From Agromyces larvae (GTDB lineage: Bacteria; Actinomycetota; Actinomycetes; Actinomycetales; Microbacteriaceae): a stretch of DNA of 64,000 nucleotides. The translations under genes and the position numbers were made by a program. The stretch is from positions 3,906,001 through 3,970,000 of the forward strand of contig NZ_CP094528.1 in NCBI RefSeq assembly GCF_022811705.1. Reading direction: 5' to 3'. Position 1 is the first letter of the stretch. The number at the start of each line of letters is the position of its first letter. The notes below the pieces were generated by a model. It saw only the letters and a list, made by a program, of their open reading frames with translations, was not told the origin of the DNA and did no database searches. Below are positions 62,010-64,000 of this stretch, one piece after another.

Positions 62010-62875
62010 CCCGCCCGCTGGTCTCACCGCTGAAGCCCCGCAAATCGGTCGCGTTCACGATCCTGATGGCGCTGCTGGCCCTCTACGCGCTGGTGCCGAT
62101 CCTGTGGCTCCTGATCAACTCCACGAAGACCCAGGCCGGGCTGTTCTCCAGCTTCGGCCTCTGGTTCGACGACGACTTCGTGCTGTTCCAGAACATCTGG
62201 GAGACCCTCACCTACCGCGACGGCATCTTCCTGCGCTGGCTCGGGAACACGCTGCTCTACGTGGTCGTCGGCGCCGGCGGCGCGACGCTGCTCGCGACCC
62301 TCGCCGGGTACGGGCTCGCGAAGTTCCGGTTCGCCGGGCGGCGCGCGATCTTCGCCGTCGTGCTCGGGGCGATCGCCGTCCCCGGCACCGCGCTCGCCGT
62401 GCCGACCTTCCTCATGTTCAGCCAGCTCGGGCTCACGAACACCCCGTGGGCGATCATCATCCCGTCGCTGATCAGCCCGTTCGGGCTCTACCTGATCTGG
62501 GTCTACGCCGTCGACTCGGTGCCGACCGAACTGCTCGAGGCCGCCCGCATGGACGGCGCCGGCGAGTTCCGCACCTTCTTCACGATCTCGATCCGCCTGC
62601 TCGCGCCCGGCATCGTGACCGTGCTGCTGTTCACCGTCGTCGCCACCTGGAACAACTACTTCCTGCCGCTCATCATGCTGAGCGACCCGAACTGGTACCC
62701 GCTGACCGTCGGCCTCAACCAGTGGAGCGCCCAGGCCACCGGGGTGAGCGCCCAGCCCATCTACAACCTGGTGATCACCGGGTCGCTCCTCACCATCATC
62801 CCCATCGTCGTCGCGTTCCTCGGCCTGCAGCGGTTCTGGCAGTCGGGGCTCAGCGCCGGAAGCGTCAAGCAGTGA
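62006..62875 (+). CDS. Carbohydrate ABC transporter permease (MalG-type)
   Basis: A 289-residue permease with six helices, overlapping the first permease by ATGA. The EAA loop is PTELLEAARMDGAGEFRTFFTISIRLLAP. GNTLLYVVVGAGGATLLATLAGYGLAKFRF is the typical early region. It forms the heterodimeric channel with the upstream permease. An AAGGAGGTG site lies just before ATG 62006. No ATPase gene is seen before the window ends, so a shared MsiK-type ATPase is likely, as is usual in actinobacteria. Confidence 0.9.
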   Translation: MTRPLVSPLKPRKSVAFTILMALLALYALVPILWLLINSTKTQAGLFSSFGLWFDDDFVLFQNIWETLTYRDGIFLRWLGNTLLYVVVGAGGATLLATLAGYGLAKFRFAGRRAIFAVVLGAIAVPGTALAVPTFLMFSQLGLTNTPWAIIIPSLISPFGLYLIWVYAVDSVPTELLEAARMDGAGEFRTFFTISIRLLAPGIVTVLLFTVVATWNNYFLPLIMLSDPNWYPLTVGLNQWSAQATGVSAQPIYNLVITGSLLTIIPIVVAFLGLQRFWQSGLSAGSVKQ

Positions 62876-62933
62876 CGCGCACCACCCACCCATGCACCAC
62901 GCACCGCACGAAGAAGTGAAGGGAACCACGCAC

Positions 62934-64000
62934 ATGTCCACCCACCGCACCGCACTCCGGCGCACCCTGGCCGTCGCGGCGACCGCCGCGCTCGCCACCG
63001 TCGCGCTCGCCGCCTGCACCTCGTCGCCCGACGGCGGCTCGGGCTCAGGCGACGCCACCGACCTCGACGCCGCCCTCGAAGCCGGCGGCGAGCTCACCTA
63101 CTGGAGCTGGACCCCCAGCGCCGAAGCGCAGGTCGCCGCCTTCGAGAAGGCGTACCCGAACGTCGACGTCGAACTCGTCAACGCCGGCACCAACACCGAG
63201 GAGTACACGAAGCTGCAGAACGCGATCAAGGCCGGGTCGGGCGCCCCCGACGTCGTGCAGATCGAGTACTACGCCATCCCGCAGTTCGCACTGTCGGACT
63301 CGCTCGTCGACCTCGGCGAGTACGGGCTCGACGAACTGGAGGACCAGTTCAGCGCGTCCACCTGGGGCGCCGTGAACGTGGGCGGCAAGCTCGTCGGCCT
63401 GCCGCAGGACTCGGGCCCCATGGCGCTGTTCTACAACAAGGCCGTGTTCGACCAGTACGGCATCGCCGTGCCGACCACCTGGGACGAGTACGTCGAGGCC
63501 GCACGTCAGCTCCACGCCGCCGACCCGACGAAGTACATCACCTCCGACACGGGCGACGCGGGCTTCACCACGAGCATGATCTGGCAGGCCGGTGGTCGCC
63601 CCTTCGCGGTCGACGGCACCGACATCACCATCGACCTCGCCGACGAGGGCACCCGGCAGTGGACGGGCGTCTGGAACCAGCTCATCGAGGAGGGCCTGCT
63701 CTCGCAGACCCCCGGCTGGACCGACGAGTGGTACCAGGGCCTCGGCGACGGATCCATCGCGTCCCTCGTGACCGGCGCCTGGATGCCCGGCGTGCTCGAG
63801 TCGAGCGTGGCCGACGCGGCCGGCGACTGGGCGGTCGCGCCGATGCCGACCTACGACGGCACCCCGGTGTCCGCCGAGAACGGCGGCGGCGGGCAGTCGG
63901 TGACGAAGCAGTCGAAGAACCCCGCGCTGGCCGCGGCGTTCCTCCGCTGGCTGAACAGCGACCCCGCGTCGATCGAGGTCTTCCTCGAGTCGGGCGGGTT
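62934..64000 (+). CDS. ABC transporter sugar-binding lipoprotein (partial at the window end)
   Basis: The frame is open from ATG 62934 to the window edge, 355 codons, with no stop. A lipoprotein signal (RRTLAVAATAALATVALAAC) is followed by a family-1 extracellular binding-protein domain: GGELTYWSWTPSAEAQVAAF, AGSGAPDVVQIEYYAIPQF, LPQDSGPMALFYNKAVF and PTTWDEYVEAARQLHA. It captures a sugar and delivers it to the two upstream permeases. GAAGGGAA lies ~8 nt before the ATG. Sugar specificity unknown; the gene follows rather than precedes the permeases. Confidence 0.92.
   Translation, partial: MSTHRTALRRTLAVAATAALATVALAACTSSPDGGSGSGDATDLDAALEAGGELTYWSWTPSAEAQVAAFEKAYPNVDVELVNAGTNTEEYTKLQNAIKAGSGAPDVVQIEYYAIPQFALSDSLVDLGEYGLDELEDQFSASTWGAVNVGGKLVGLPQDSGPMALFYNKAVFDQYGIAVPTTWDEYVEAARQLHAADPTKYITSDTGDAGFTTSMIWQAGGRPFAVDGTDITIDLADEGTRQWTGVWNQLIEEGLLSQTPGWTDEWYQGLGDGSIASLVTGAWMPGVLESSVADAAGDWAVAPMPTYDGTPVSAENGGGGQSVTKQSKNPALAAAFLRWLNSDPASIEVFLESGG

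Overview
The window is very GC-rich actinobacterial DNA. I read it as a member of the Microbacteriaceae (Agromyces/Microbacterium-like) because of its GC-ending codons, an HspR-type HAIR element, a DtxR/IdeR-type iron box, many leaderless promoters in which a TANNNT-like -10 box lies 6-7 nt before the start codon, and a very frequent GGATGC/GCATCC word. This placement is inference; no rRNA or tRNA gene was seen.

Layout. (1) 0.07-2.5 kb: a tightly coupled operon of an 85-residue Gly/Asp-rich triple-repeat peptide, a JmjC/cupin-type oxygenase and a sucrase/ferredoxin-like protein. This is the best candidate for an undescribed modification system. (2) 2.5-23.2 kb: housekeeping and redox genes, including an orphan EctB-type aminotransferase with an amine oxidase, an ECF41 sigma factor with its carboxymuconolactone-decarboxylase partner, a NarL/DesK-type two-component system, cytochrome b561, a CPBP protease, an HxlR/quinone-reductase pair, a DUF222-HNH protein and an EamA/LysR pair. 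ECF41-type promoters (TGTCACA-N16-CGTC-like) occur at four places, including one divergent pair sharing a perfect palindrome. (3) 23.2-25.5 kb: a decaying segment with a frameshifted membrane gene, a serine hydrolase with a frameshifted C-terminus and a LysR gene fragment.

(4) 25.5-37.1 kb: an accessory island of visibly lower GC. It is a type I restriction-modification locus split in two: hsdM-hsdS-small ORF-GIY-YIG (frameshifted) and fic-hsdR-membrane protein, with an inverted ImmA/IrrE-DUF4411 (PIN-like) module between the halves. (5) 37.1-46.6 kb: a lipoprotein, a HAIR-controlled ClpC-type unfoldase carrying in-frame palindromic repeat inserts, a second two-component system, and hydrolases. 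(6) 46.6-59.9 kb: an acyl-CoA dehydrogenase/CoA-transferase operon with a divergent TetR, an epoxide hydrolase/WYL regulator pair, an iron-box siderophore-interacting protein, an ECF41-target epimerase, an LLM oxidoreductase, an ATP-dependent DNA ligase and a Na+/sulfate-type transporter. (7) 59.9-64 kb: a LacI regulator divergent from a carbohydrate ABC importer, with two identical operators between them; the binding-protein gene runs off the window.

How the parts work together: most genes form short divergent regulator/target pairs with recognisable operators (HxlR, LysR, TetR, WYL, LacI, IdeR, HspR, ECF41), so the window is unusually rich in readable regulation. Starts were often moved from the longest open frame to the codon lying 6-7 nt behind a -10 box.
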